Assembly (NCBI RefSeq): GCF_009674535.1
Contig: NZ_WKJK01000009.1
Span: forward strand, 60,099 to 124,098
DNA length: 64,000 nucleotides
Source: Duganella guangzhouensis
GTDB taxonomy: Bacteria > Pseudomonadota > Gammaproteobacteria > Burkholderiales > Burkholderiaceae_D
Reading direction: 5' to 3'
Positions 1 to 8,141 of the stretch are shown in pieces. The notes under the pieces are model-generated. The model had not been told where the DNA came from. It saw nothing but the letters and a program-made list of their open reading frames with translations, and searched no databases. Every line of letters starts with the position of its first letter. Within the stretch, counting starts at the first letter, position 1. The position numbers and the translations under genes are program-made.

Positions 1-731
1 GCCTGCTCACGCGCACGCGTGGTGGCGCCGCCAATCTTGAGCAGAAAAAGCGCGGCTTCACGCTCACCAGCGAGACCTTCCAGAACAACATCCAATGCCG
101 CGCCGAGCACAAACGCGCGATCGCGCGCTACGCGGCCGGCATGTGCACCGAGGGTGAGACCATCATCATCAACGGCGGCACCACCACCTTCATGATGGCC
201 GAATTCCTGGTCGATCAGCACCTGAAGATCCTGACCAATTCCTTCCTGATGGCCGAGCGTTTGCTGGTCTCCAGCGAGAACGAAATCATCGTCCCGGGCG
301 GTAAGGTATACCGCGAGCAGAACGTGATCCTCAGTCCCTTCGATAACGACATCACCCAGCACCACTACGCCGCCAAGATGTTCATGAGCGTCTACGGCCT
401 GTCGCTGCTTGGCCTGATGGAAGCCGACCCGTTGCTGATCCAGGCCGAGAAGCGTTTGATCTCGCAGGCGGAAGAGCTGATCGTGTTGGCCGACAGCTCC
501 AAGTTCGCCAAGAAGGCGGGCCTGATCCTGTGCGGTCTGAATCGCGTATCGACCGTCATCACCGATACCGATGCCTCCGATTCGGCGGTGCAGCTGCTGG
601 AGCAGTCCGGCGTGCGCGTGGTCACGGTGGAGCCGGAGGCGATGCCGAAGCAGATCCACACGCCATCCACCTACTCCGCGCCTTACGGCTTTGATACGGC
701 CAGCATGTACCATCCGGAGGCCGCACATTGA
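1..731 (+). CDS. DeoR-family transcriptional regulator, 5' truncated
   Basis: The reading frame is open from the first base of the window (codons from position 3) to TGA at 729-731, so the start and the N-terminal helix-turn-helix lie outside. What remains is the DeoR C-terminal effector domain: an early R-G-G-A segment, then AEHKRAIARYAA, then the GGTTTFMMAEFL segment (DeoR proteins have a GTT motif here that contacts a sugar phosphate), and late in the domain LADSSKFAKKAGLILCGL, which resembles the conserved D-S-SKF/G motif. DeoR proteins usually repress sugar catabolic operons and respond to phosphorylated intermediates. The stop overlaps the start of the sugar-binding lipoprotein, which suggests co-transcription and control of the same sugar. 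The exact ligand cannot be read. Confidence 0.85.
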   Translation, partial: LLTRTRGGAANLEQKKRGFTLTSETFQNNIQCRAEHKRAIARYAAGMCTEGETIIINGGTTTFMMAEFLVDQHLKILTNSFLMAERLLVSSENEIIVPGGKVYREQNVILSPFDNDITQHHYAAKMFMSVYGLSLLGLMEADPLLIQAEKRLISQAEELIVLADSSKFAKKAGLILCGLNRVSTVITDTDASDSAVQLLEQSGVRVVTVEPEAMPKQIHTPSTYSAPYGFDTASMYHPEAAH

Positions 732-1735
732 AGCTCAAGTCGATCGTATTGGCGGCCGTTGCCGCCGGTCTGCTCACGGCGATCGCGGGCTGCAAGGAGA
801 AAGCGCCTGAACACATCCGCATCGCGATGGTGGTGAAAAATCTGGGCAATGGATTCTTCGACGCCGCCCACACCGGCGCGCTGGACGCGGCCAAGGAACT
901 GAAGGATGTCGAAATCATCTACACCGGTCCCACCACGCCGAGTGCCGAAGGCCAGATCGAAATCATCAACTCGCTGATCAGCCAGAAGGTCGACGCCATC
1001 GTCATCTCGGCCAACGATCCGAATGCGCTGGTGCCGATCACGAAAAAGGCCATGGCGCGCGGCATCAAGGTGGTGTCGTTCGACAGCGGCCTGGCGCAGG
1101 AAGGCCGTTTGATGCAGCTGAATCCCTCCAACGCGGACTTGATCGGCTTGAAGCAGATCGAGATGGCGTCGGACGCCATTGGCGGTGAAGGCGACGTCGC
1201 CATTCTGTCGGCATCGGCGCAAGCCACCAACCAGAATATCTGGATTGGCGTGATGAAGAACGTGCTGCAAAAGCCGGAGTACAGCAAGATGAAGCTGGTG
1301 GCGGTGTCCTACGGCGATGACCAGTCGGACAAGAGCTACCGCGAAGCGATCGGCCTGCTGCGCAGCTACCCTCACCTGAAAGCGATCATCTCCCCGACCA
1401 CGGTGGGCATCAACGCCGCCAGCAAGGCGGTGGTGGATGAGCACCTGGTGGGCAAGGTGTTTGTCACCGGTCTGGGGCTGCCGTCCGAAATGGCGGGCCA
1501 CGTCAAAAGTGGCGCGGTGCGCGAGTTCGCGATCTGGAATCCGATCGATCTCGGTTACGCGGCCACTTACGCGGCGTATGACTTCGTGAAGAACAAACCG
1601 AACGCGCACCCGGGCGGCAGCGTCTCGGCCGGCCGCATGGGCGACATCGCCATCGATGCCAAAGGCGAAGGTGCGATGGCGCCGCCGTTCACCTACAACA
1701 AGGCGAACGTCGACAAGTTTTCCAAGATCTTCTGA
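728..1735 (+). CDS. Sugar ABC transporter substrate-binding lipoprotein (RhaS/LsrB type)
   Basis: 335 aa periplasmic binding protein of the type 1 (ribose/rhamnose) family. The start is TTG at 728, overlapping the upstream TGA as TTGA, with GGAGG at 716-720 seven bases before it. A signal peptide ends in a lipobox with Cys22 (AIAGC), so the mature protein should be lipid-anchored. The body has typical type 1 fold segments: MVVKNLGNGFFDAA, then VDAIVISANDPNALVPITKKA, VVSFDSG, and a C-terminal AIWNPIDLGY hinge segment. These resemble rhamnose (RhaS) and autoinducer-2 (LsrB) binding proteins. No permease or ATPase follows; the next gene is unrelated, so the partners must lie upstream of the window or elsewhere. 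The sugar itself is an inference only. Confidence 0.85.
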   Translation: MKLKSIVLAAVAAGLLTAIAGCKEKAPEHIRIAMVVKNLGNGFFDAAHTGALDAAKELKDVEIIYTGPTTPSAEGQIEIINSLISQKVDAIVISANDPNALVPITKKAMARGIKVVSFDSGLAQEGRLMQLNPSNADLIGLKQIEMASDAIGGEGDVAILSASAQATNQNIWIGVMKNVLQKPEYSKMKLVAVSYGDDQSDKSYREAIGLLRSYPHLKAIISPTTVGINAASKAVVDEHLVGKVFVTGLGLPSEMAGHVKSGAVREFAIWNPIDLGYAATYAAYDFVKNKPNAHPGGSVSAGRMGDIAIDAKGEGAMAPPFTYNKANVDKFSKIF

Positions 1736-1790
1736 TCCGCAGACGTCTCTCTTAAGCATCTGGCACAAGGGAGAAAAAGCGCGCTAGACT

Positions 1791-3467
1791 ATGGCCATGG
1801 CCATCTACGACACCTTCAAAACCCGCACCGCCCAGGCGCTGCCGACGCTGACCGCGACCGAAATCCGCCGCATCCAGCGTTTTGGCAACGTGGTTTGCTA
1901 TCGCGATGGCGAACGCCTGTTCGACGCGGGTCTCAGTACTTTCGGCATGCTGGTGGTGCTGAAAGGGAGCCTGCGCATCAGCCGTCATGATGGACTGGGT
2001 AATACCTCGGTCATCACTGAACACCACGCGGGCGAATTTGCCGGCGAAATCAGCCAGTTGTCCGGCGCGCCCACGCTGGTGAATGGCGATGCCGTGGGCG
2101 ATCTTGAAGTGCTGACGCTGACCACCGAGGCGCTGCGCGCGCTGCTGGTGGCGGATGCGGAACTGGGCGAACGCATCGTCCGCGCCTTCATCCTGCGTCG
2201 CGTCGAGCAGATCGATAACAAGGAAGGTGGCTTGGTATTGGTGGCGCCACCGGGCCATGCGCGCCTGCATGCGCTGCAGGGCTGGTTGACCAGCAACGGC
2301 CTGCCGCACCGCGTGCTCGATCCAGACAGCGACCAGCAGGCGCGCGCGCTGACCGAACGCTATCAACCCGAGGCCCACGACTGGCCGCTGGCGGTCTGTC
2401 CCAACGGTGACGTTAAAAAGAATCCCTCCTCAGTGGAGCTGGGGCGCTGCCTTGGCACCTTACCGGAACTAATCCCGGACCATATCTGGGATGTGATCGT
2501 GGTCGGCGCCGGTCCGGCCGGACTGGCAACGGCGGTGTATGCGGCATCGGAAGGCTTGTCGGTGCTGGTGCTGGAAACCCGCGCCTACGGCGGCCAGGCC
2601 GCTGCCAGCGCGCGCATTGAAAACTATCTCGGCTTCCCGACCGGCATATCGGGCGGTGCGCTGGCCGGTCGCGCCTTTGTGCAGTCGCAAAAATTCGGCG
2701 TCAAGATGGCGATCCCGGCGCCCGCCGGCCGCCTGCTGTGCGACACCTATCCGCTGCAGGTGGAAATGTGCGGCAGCCTGACGCTCCTGCAAGGCCGCAC
2801 CGTGGTACTGTCCTGCGGCGCGCGCTATCGCCGCCCTTCGCTGGCCAATCTGCGTCAGTTTGAAGGCAAAGGCCTGTACTACTGGGCCTCGCCGCTGGAG
2901 GCCGGGCTGTGTGCCAGCGAAGAAGTGATCCTGGTCGGTGGCGGCAACTCGGCTGGCCAGGCGGCGGTCTACCTGTCCGGCCATGCGGCCAAAGTACACA
3001 TCCTGATCCGCAAGGACAGCCTGGCGTCCACCATGTCCAGCTATCTGATCGAGCGCATCGCGGCCACGCCCAACATCGAGCTACACGTGGAGTCTGAAAT
3101 CGTGGCGCTGGAAGGCTGCGACGAGGAAGGCTTGCAGCAAGTGCGCGTGCGCGATAACCGTAGTGGCCTGGAGACGGATTACGATATCTGCCGCGTGTTC
3201 CTGTTTATCGGCGCCGACCCGAACACTGGCTGGCTGAGCGAATGCGGTGTAGAGGTTGATGATAAAGGCTTCATCCTGACCGGCTTTGACGTGCCGGGAG
3301 CAGCCAGCACCAGCCGCGCAGCGCTGGAAACCAGCGTGCCGGGCGTGTTTGCCATCGGTGACGTGCGCGCCAATTCGACCAAGCGCGTGGCGGCCGCAGT
3401 GGGCGAAGGCGCCGCCGTGGTGTCGCAGATCCACGGCTTCCTGGCCAACGCCGCTAGAGAATGTTGA
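1791..3467 (+). CDS. Cyclic-nucleotide-binding/thioredoxin-reductase-like FAD oxidoreductase fusion
   Basis: 558 aa. Residues about 20-145 form a cNMP-binding (CAP-like) beta-roll (GERLFDAG, GEFAGEISQLSG). A linker domain of about 90 residues follows, then a thioredoxin-reductase-like module with the FAD motif GAGPAG near residue 239, the NAD(P)H motif GGGNSAG near 382 and the C-terminal AIGDVR motif near 520. The redox-active CxxC of true thioredoxin reductase, expected just before the NAD(P)H motif, is absent: the place reads YYWASPLEAGLC. Thus it is probably not a thioredoxin reductase; electron acceptor unknown. Two in-frame ATGs (1791, 1797) could start it. It stands alone on this strand and its 3' end overlaps the convergent orf95 by 14 nt. 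Confidence 0.85.
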   Translation: MAMAIYDTFKTRTAQALPTLTATEIRRIQRFGNVVCYRDGERLFDAGLSTFGMLVVLKGSLRISRHDGLGNTSVITEHHAGEFAGEISQLSGAPTLVNGDAVGDLEVLTLTTEALRALLVADAELGERIVRAFILRRVEQIDNKEGGLVLVAPPGHARLHALQGWLTSNGLPHRVLDPDSDQQARALTERYQPEAHDWPLAVCPNGDVKKNPSSVELGRCLGTLPELIPDHIWDVIVVGAGPAGLATAVYAASEGLSVLVLETRAYGGQAAASARIENYLGFPTGISGGALAGRAFVQSQKFGVKMAIPAPAGRLLCDTYPLQVEMCGSLTLLQGRTVVLSCGARYRRPSLANLRQFEGKGLYYWASPLEAGLCASEEVILVGGGNSAGQAAVYLSGHAAKVHILIRKDSLASTMSSYLIERIAATPNIELHVESEIVALEGCDEEGLQQVRVRDNRSGLETDYDICRVFLFIGADPNTGWLSECGVEVDDKGFILTGFDVPGAASTSRAALETSVPGVFAIGDVRANSTKRVAAAVGEGAAVVSQIHGFLANAAREC

Positions 3468-3741
3468 TGTGCTGGTGCGGTTCCAGGTCGTGGAACACGT
3501 CTTCCTGATGCAGCGGGATATACAGATGAATCGCTTTCCCGCGATGGAACACGCCGCGTAGCTGATTACACACCTGCCAGACCCGCTCGTAGGAATCCGC
3601 CACTTCGATCAGCGCCCAGGGATTGTCGCTGATGCCGTCGCGGATCATGGTGACGTGCTTGACGTGGAAAAAGCGCGCCAGCCCCTCCGACACGCTGTCC
3701 TCGCACGCGTCGCCGTGCAGTCCGGATAAGATCACTTGCAT
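3454..3741 (-). CDS. Conserved small hypothetical protein (95 aa)
   Basis: 95 aa, start ATG at 3741 preceded by AAAGGAG. It follows fabI by 12 nt on the same strand and is the last gene of the pta-ackA-fabI operon. I do not recognise the family. The pattern of a short beta strand (MQVILSGLHG), a helix, a strand (WALIEVAD), a helix (SYERVWQVCNQLRG) and a last strand (AIHLYIPL) could fit a small alpha/beta sandwich such as an RRM-like or ACT-like fold, but this is a guess from hydrophobicity. It has no signal peptide or membrane segment. Its operon position suggests a role connected with acetyl-phosphate or fatty-acid metabolism. Confidence 0.65.
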   Translation of the reverse strand: MQVILSGLHGDACEDSVSEGLARFFHVKHVTMIRDGISDNPWALIEVADSYERVWQVCNQLRGVFHRGKAIHLYIPLHQEDVFHDLEPHQHINIL

Positions 3742-3753
3742 CGATAGCTCCTT

Positions 3754-4530
3754 TCAGGCGACGATATTCAAACCGCCATCCACGTAGACAGTGCTGCCGG
3801 TCAGTCGCTTCGCATACGGCGAGGCCAGATAGGCACAGGTATTGCCGACGTCTTCGATGTCCACCAATTCCCCCAAGGGTGAACGCGCGATCGCCTCGGC
3901 CAGCAAATGGTCGAAGTCCTTCAGGCCAGAAGCGGCGCGGGTTTGCAGTGGGCCGGGCGAAATAGCATGCACGCGGATGTCGCGCGGTCCCAGTTCATAC
4001 GCCAGATAGCGGCAGGTCGCTTCCAGCGCCGCCTTCACAGGTCCCATCACGTTGTAGTTGGGGACCACCTTGTCGGCACCGTGATAACTCATCGCGAACA
4101 TGCTGCCGCCTTCGGTCATCAGTGGCACGGCCAGTTTCGCCATCCTTACAAACGAATGGCACGAGACGTCCATCGCCTGCAGGAAGCCGTCCAGCGAACA
4201 ATCGAGCAAGCCGCCTTGCAGGTCGGCCTTGGGTGCGAACGCGATCGAATGGACCAGAATATCCAGCTTGCCCTGCTGCGCCAGCGCGGCGAACACCGCT
4301 TCCAGCTGACCGGGCTGCGACACGTCCAGCGGCAGCAGTTGGGCGCCGATTTGTTCCGCCAATGGCGCCACGTGCGGCAGCGCTTTCTCGTTCAGATACG
4401 TCAGCACCACTTCGGCGCCCAGCTTGCGGAACGCCAGCGCGCAGCCCCAGGCGATCGAGTGTTCATTGGCCACGCCGACCACCAGCGCGCGCTTGCCGGT
4501 CAAAATGGGATAGACGGTATCTGTACTCAT
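3754..4530 (-). CDS. fabI: Enoyl-[acyl-carrier-protein] reductase FabI-like
   Basis: 258 aa short-chain dehydrogenase of the FabI branch, which reduces trans-2-enoyl-ACP with NAD(P)H in the last step of fatty acid elongation. Diagnostic features: N-terminal GKRALVVGVANEHSIAWGCA instead of the usual SDR GxxxGxG, then HSIAFAP, the catalytic set Tyr149, Tyr159 and Lys166 in SYHGADKVVPNYNVMGPVK, and ISPGPLQTRAASG. The ATG at 4530 overlaps the ackA stop as ATGA, so translation is probably coupled. Its place behind pta and ackA, rather than in a fatty-acid synthesis cluster, suggests an accessory copy besides a housekeeping FabI; some related operons join pta, ackA and fabI around short-chain acyl/PHB metabolism. 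Confidence 0.88.
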   Translation of the reverse strand: MSTDTVYPILTGKRALVVGVANEHSIAWGCALAFRKLGAEVVLTYLNEKALPHVAPLAEQIGAQLLPLDVSQPGQLEAVFAALAQQGKLDILVHSIAFAPKADLQGGLLDCSLDGFLQAMDVSCHSFVRMAKLAVPLMTEGGSMFAMSYHGADKVVPNYNVMGPVKAALEATCRYLAYELGPRDIRVHAISPGPLQTRAASGLKDFDHLLAEAIARSPLGELVDIEDVGNTCAYLASPYAKRLTGSTVYVDGGLNIVA

Positions 4531-5720
4531 GCTGCCTCCACCAGATCAAGTGCATGCTGCGCGATCATCAATTCTTCGTTAGCGGGAATGACCCAGACCG
4601 CGACCTTGCTGTCTGCTTTGCTGATGCGGGCGATGCCTTGCGGTTTGGCCGCGTTCCGCTGCTCGTCCAGTTGCACTCCCAGCCAGGCGGCGTCGCGGCA
4701 GACGGCGGCGCGCAACGCCACGCTGTTCTCGCCTATGCCACCGGAGAACACCAGTGCGTCGACACCACCCAGCGCGGCGGCCAGCGAGCCCATTTCGCGG
4801 CCGATGCGATAGATCATCAGATCGATTGCCTGCCGGGCGCGCGGATCATCACTCTGTTCGAGCGTGCGCATGTCGGACGAAATGCCGGACACGCCCAGCA
4901 ATCCGGACTGCTGGTACATCAGCTTCTGCACCGCCGCCACGTCCATACCCAGCTCCTGCATCAGATACAGCACCACGCCGGGGTCGAGCGCGCCACAGCG
5001 GGTTCCCATCGGCAGGCCGTCGACGGCGGTAAAGCCCATGGTGCTGGCGACGCTGCGGCCCGCATCGATGGCGCACATGCTGGCGCCATTGCCCAGATGC
5101 GCCGCGATCACGCGCGCGTGGGCCAGGCCGGCGTCGGCCTTGGGCAGTACACTGGCGATATACTCGTAAGACAGGCCATGGAAACCGTACCGGCGCACGC
5201 CCATTGCAGTGATCTCGGCGGGCAGCGCGAACGCCTGTGCCTCGGCCGGCTGGCCGACGTGGAACGCGGTGTCGAAGCAGCCGATTTGCGGCACATGCGG
5301 CGCCATCGCCAGCACCGAGCGCACCGGCGCCAGATTGTGCGGCAGGTGCAGCGGCGCCAGCGGAATCAGTTTTTCCAGGTCGGCCAGCACGGCCGCATTG
5401 AGCCGCACCGGGCCGCTGTAAGCGACGCCGCCGTGCACGATGCGATGGCCGACCGCCACCACGCGGTGCCCGTCCAAATGGCTTTGCGCGAAATCGACCA
5501 GGAAGCGCATGCCTTGCTCGTGAGTCAGAGCGCTATCCGGCCATTCGTTCGCGCCCACCACAGCGCCCTGCGCGTCCTGCGCGATGAAACGGGCGACACC
5601 GCTGTACAGGTTTTCGATTTTGCCGCGCATGGTGAGGTCCAGCGCGGCGCCGCTATACATCGAGAACTTGATGCTGGACGAGCCGGCGTTGATGACGATG
5701 ATGCTATCGTTGGCCAACAT
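4527..5720 (-). CDS. ackA: Acetate kinase (acetate/propionate kinase)
   Basis: 397 aa, the normal length for acetate kinase. It interconverts acetyl phosphate plus ADP with acetate plus ATP. Motifs: N-terminal phosphate-binding IIVINAGSSSIKFS, VAVGHRIVHGG, LAPLHLPHN, GCFDTAFH, RRYGFHGLSYEYI, AHLGNGASMCAI, GGIGENS. A longer frame is open to 5819, but the conserved N-terminus begins at ATG 5720, which has GGAGG about 8 nt before it. It starts 4 nt after the pta stop and its own stop overlaps fabI by 4 nt (ATGA). Together with pta it makes the reversible Pta-AckA route between acetyl-CoA and acetate. Confidence 0.94.
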   Translation of the reverse strand: MLANDSIIVINAGSSSIKFSMYSGAALDLTMRGKIENLYSGVARFIAQDAQGAVVGANEWPDSALTHEQGMRFLVDFAQSHLDGHRVVAVGHRIVHGGVAYSGPVRLNAAVLADLEKLIPLAPLHLPHNLAPVRSVLAMAPHVPQIGCFDTAFHVGQPAEAQAFALPAEITAMGVRRYGFHGLSYEYIASVLPKADAGLAHARVIAAHLGNGASMCAIDAGRSVASTMGFTAVDGLPMGTRCGALDPGVVLYLMQELGMDVAAVQKLMYQQSGLLGVSGISSDMRTLEQSDDPRARQAIDLMIYRIGREMGSLAAALGGVDALVFSGGIGENSVALRAAVCRDAAWLGVQLDEQRNAAKPQGIARISKADSKVAVWVIPANEELMIAQHALDLVEAA

Positions 5721-5724
5721 GGCA

Positions 5725-6666
5725 TCAGCCTCCGAGAATACGCGCACCAGACAGTTTGCTATGCGCCACCAGCACAGCCACCGCACACGACGCCAAGCGT
5801 GCCTGTACAGTATCCGCACGGCTGGTCAGGATCACCGGTACACGCGCGCCCAGCACAATCCCGGCCGCGCTGGCGCCGGCCATGAAGGTCAGACTCTTGG
5901 CCAGCATATTGCCGGCTTCCAGATCCGGCGCCACCAGTATATTGGCACGTCCGGCCACCAGCGATACCAGATGCTTGATGGCCGCCGCTTCCGGGCTGAT
6001 GGCATTGTCCATTGCCAGCGGGCCGTCCAGCAGCGCGCCGGTGATCTGGCCGCGATCAGCCATTTTGCACAGCGCGGCGGCGTCAATGGTGGACGGCATT
6101 TTGGCGCTGACGGTTTCCACCGCCGCCAGGATCGCCACCTTGACCGGATCGAAGCGCAGCACATGCGCCAGGTCGATGGCGTTCTGCACGATGTCGACCT
6201 TGTCGCTGAGCGTGGGGATGATGTTGACGGCGGCGTCGGTGATAATCAGCGGTTCGTCGCGACCCGGCACGTCCATCACAAAGCAGTGACTGAGACGGCG
6301 CGCGGTGCGCAGGCCGGTGGCGGTGGCCACCACGGCGCCCATCAATTCATCGGTGTGCAGGCTGCCCTTCATCAGCACCGAGGCGCGGCCTTCGTGTATC
6401 AGCTGTACCGCGCGCGCCGCCGAGGCGTGACTGTGTTCGGTATCGACCAGCGGCAACGCGCCGATGTCCAACCCCGCTGCCTCGGCCTCCTGGCGGATGC
6501 GCTCGACCGGGCCAACCAGAATGGGTTGGATCAAACCCATGCGGGCCGCATCGAGCGCGCCTTCCAGCGCACTGCGGTCACAGGGATGGGCGACGGCGAC
6601 GGTAACCGGCCCTGCATGCCGCGCTGCAGCGATCAGTCTATCGTAATGCGGATGCGGTCTTTCCAT
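5725..6666 (-). CDS. pta: Phosphate acetyl/butyryltransferase
   Basis: 313 aa, the short Pta/Ptb class without the N-terminal DRTGG-type domain of long enterobacterial Pta. It exchanges CoA for phosphate on acetyl- or butyryl-CoA, feeding the adjacent acetate kinase. Visible family features: VAVAHPCDRSALEGALDAA, VLMKGSLHTDELMGAVV, DAAVNIIPTLSDKVDIVQNA, GALLDGPLAMDNAISPEAAA, DLEAGNMLAKSL, GIVLGARVPVILTSRADT. The start ATG 6666 has AAGGAG seven bases before it. It heads the operon pta-ackA-fabI-orf95. Related proteins are often annotated as bifunctional enoyl-CoA hydratase/phosphate acetyltransferase; I see only the transferase domain here. Acetyl versus butyryl preference cannot be decided. 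Confidence 0.9.
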   Translation of the reverse strand: MERPHPHYDRLIAAARHAGPVTVAVAHPCDRSALEGALDAARMGLIQPILVGPVERIRQEAEAAGLDIGALPLVDTEHSHASAARAVQLIHEGRASVLMKGSLHTDELMGAVVATATGLRTARRLSHCFVMDVPGRDEPLIITDAAVNIIPTLSDKVDIVQNAIDLAHVLRFDPVKVAILAAVETVSAKMPSTIDAAALCKMADRGQITGALLDGPLAMDNAISPEAAAIKHLVSLVAGRANILVAPDLEAGNMLAKSLTFMAGASAAGIVLGARVPVILTSRADTVQARLASCAVAVLVAHSKLSGARILGG

Positions 6667-6717
6667 GCGAGCTCCTTAGTAAGCGGCACGGGAATGATAG
6701 CAACAAATGCTAATAAA

Positions 6718-6900
6718 TCAATCGTTTTTTGTGCGACGCCGCAAGCCAAACCAGCAGCACAGCGCCACCGGTATGCCCAGCGCGACGGCCGAGATATGAT
6801 CCCACACGCCGTCACCAACCAGCGCCGAAATCAGACCGACCAAGGTGAGGACCGCCAGCGCGATCGGTGCGCCCCACATGCGCATGAAAGGGCTGTTCAT
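6718..6900 (-). CDS. Small two-helix membrane protein
   Basis: 60 aa, start ATG 6900 overlapping the PepSY gene stop as ATGA. It has two hydrophobic stretches: about residues 10-26 (APIALAVLTLVGLISALV) and 31-48 (HISAVALGIPVALCCWFG), with a basic C-terminal tail (LRRRTKND), consistent with a double-spanning inner-membrane protein with its C-terminus in the cytoplasm. Small proteins of this sort often accompany PepSY membrane proteins in iron-uptake type operons. No function is known to me. A longer frame in the same phase continues upstream to 7002, but that is inside the PepSY gene and reads as low-complexity sequence. Confidence 0.7.
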   Translation of the reverse strand: MNSPFMRMWGAPIALAVLTLVGLISALVGDGVWDHISAVALGIPVALCCWFGLRRRTKND

Positions 6901-8066
6901 CGCGCATCTCCTTCGGTTGCCAGGGCCGGCTCCGCGCCCTGCTCTTCGCTGCGCGCGACATTGCGCGCAGCCGCCGGCGCCGGCGCACCACGCTTCAGCC
7001 ACAGATACAAGCCGCTACCCAGCACAAAGATGGTGATGACATCCAGCGCCGCCCACAGGAACTGCATCCACGCGCCGCCGTAGTCGCCAAAGTGCAGTGG
7101 CTGCGAAATCAGCAGGCCGGTAAGATACCAAGGCAGTTCGCGGCGATCAGTGATCTCGGTGGTTTGCGCGTCGATCAGCACCGGCTTGTACAGGCGCGAA
7201 GTCAGCGCCTCGTCGCCGCGCATGAAGATGCCGTAGTGATGCGGGCTGCTGAACGGCGTGCCGGGGAAGGCGACAAAGCCGATCTTCATGCCCGGTTCCG
7301 CCGCCACCGCATGCTCCAGCGATTTCTGCATCGAGCCCAGTTGGGTCGGCGCCGGCATGCCTTTGTACGGCGCGATCATCTCGGCCATTTCGGTGACCTG
7401 CCAGTACTTCAACATCAGATCGGCCCAGGTGTTGATCATGCCGGTGGCGCCCACCACCAAGGCCCAGGTCAGTGTGACGATGCCCAGCATATTGTGCAGG
7501 TCCAGCCATTTGACGCGTGGACCGCGCTGGCGCCGCACCTCGCCAAACTCCAGCTTGCGCATGAACGGCGCGTACAGCACCACGCCGGAAATGATGGCGA
7601 TCACCAGCAGCAGGCCCATAAAGCCGAGGAACAGCTTGCCCCACAAGCCGGCGTACAGGTCGACGTGCAGGTGGAACATCACACCCAGGAAGGTGCCTTC
7701 GAAACTGGGTTCGCCCAGCACCTTGGCGCTGCGCGCGTCCACCGCGATCGACTTGAAGGATTCGTCGGTGGGATTGTCGCCCAACGTCAGATACCAGATA
7801 TTCGGCTCGTCCGCCTCCTGCGACAAATACATGGCGATCTTGTTCGGATACAGCGCCTTGCCGGCGGCGATCACGTCATCCATGCTGGCCTTGGGCGTGC
7901 CGGCCACCATCTCGGGCGCCTCAATGGCGTTGCCCAACAGGTGATCGATTTCATGGTGATAAATCAGCGGCAGGCCGGTCAGGCAAAGCAGCAGCATGAA
8001 TACGGTGCAGACCAAACTGCTCCATTTATGTATCCACGCCCAGCGGCGGACGGCGATCGGTGTCAT
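6897..8066 (-). CDS. PepSY-associated transmembrane protein (PiuB-like)
   Basis: 389 aa inner-membrane protein of the PepSY_TM family. An N-terminal helix (SSLVCTVFMLLLCLTGLPLI, residues 16-35) follows a W-x-H-K-W start, then a periplasmic PepSY-like segment (MDDVIAAGKALYPN), a second helix pair around residues 135-160 (LGFMGLLLVIAIISGVVLYA), a helix near 195-215 and a last helix near 350-370. Conserved histidines (HHEIDHLLG, FHLHVDLYAG, LDLHNMLGI, QPLHFGDYGG) match the family, members of which are linked to siderophore-iron or haem reduction at the membrane; that role is inferred. It lies in one direction with the upstream two-component genes (75 nt gap) and faces a TonB receptor 2.2 kb away. 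Confidence 0.85.
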   Translation of the reverse strand: MTPIAVRRWAWIHKWSSLVCTVFMLLLCLTGLPLIYHHEIDHLLGNAIEAPEMVAGTPKASMDDVIAAGKALYPNKIAMYLSQEADEPNIWYLTLGDNPTDESFKSIAVDARSAKVLGEPSFEGTFLGVMFHLHVDLYAGLWGKLFLGFMGLLLVIAIISGVVLYAPFMRKLEFGEVRRQRGPRVKWLDLHNMLGIVTLTWALVVGATGMINTWADLMLKYWQVTEMAEMIAPYKGMPAPTQLGSMQKSLEHAVAAEPGMKIGFVAFPGTPFSSPHHYGIFMRGDEALTSRLYKPVLIDAQTTEITDRRELPWYLTGLLISQPLHFGDYGGAWMQFLWAALDVITIFVLGSGLYLWLKRGAPAPAAARNVARSEEQGAEPALATEGDAR

Positions 8067-8141
8067 TTTGCTATCCCAGTACAGTCAAACAGACTGCAAT
8101 GATAATGCAAATTAGTCGCATTCAGCACAATATCCGCGTGT

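Noticed and set aside
4122..5885. 587-codon plus-strand frame across fabI/ackA/pta
   Set aside because: It is antisense to three well-recognised enzymes and contains no family motif; low-complexity His/Arg composition.
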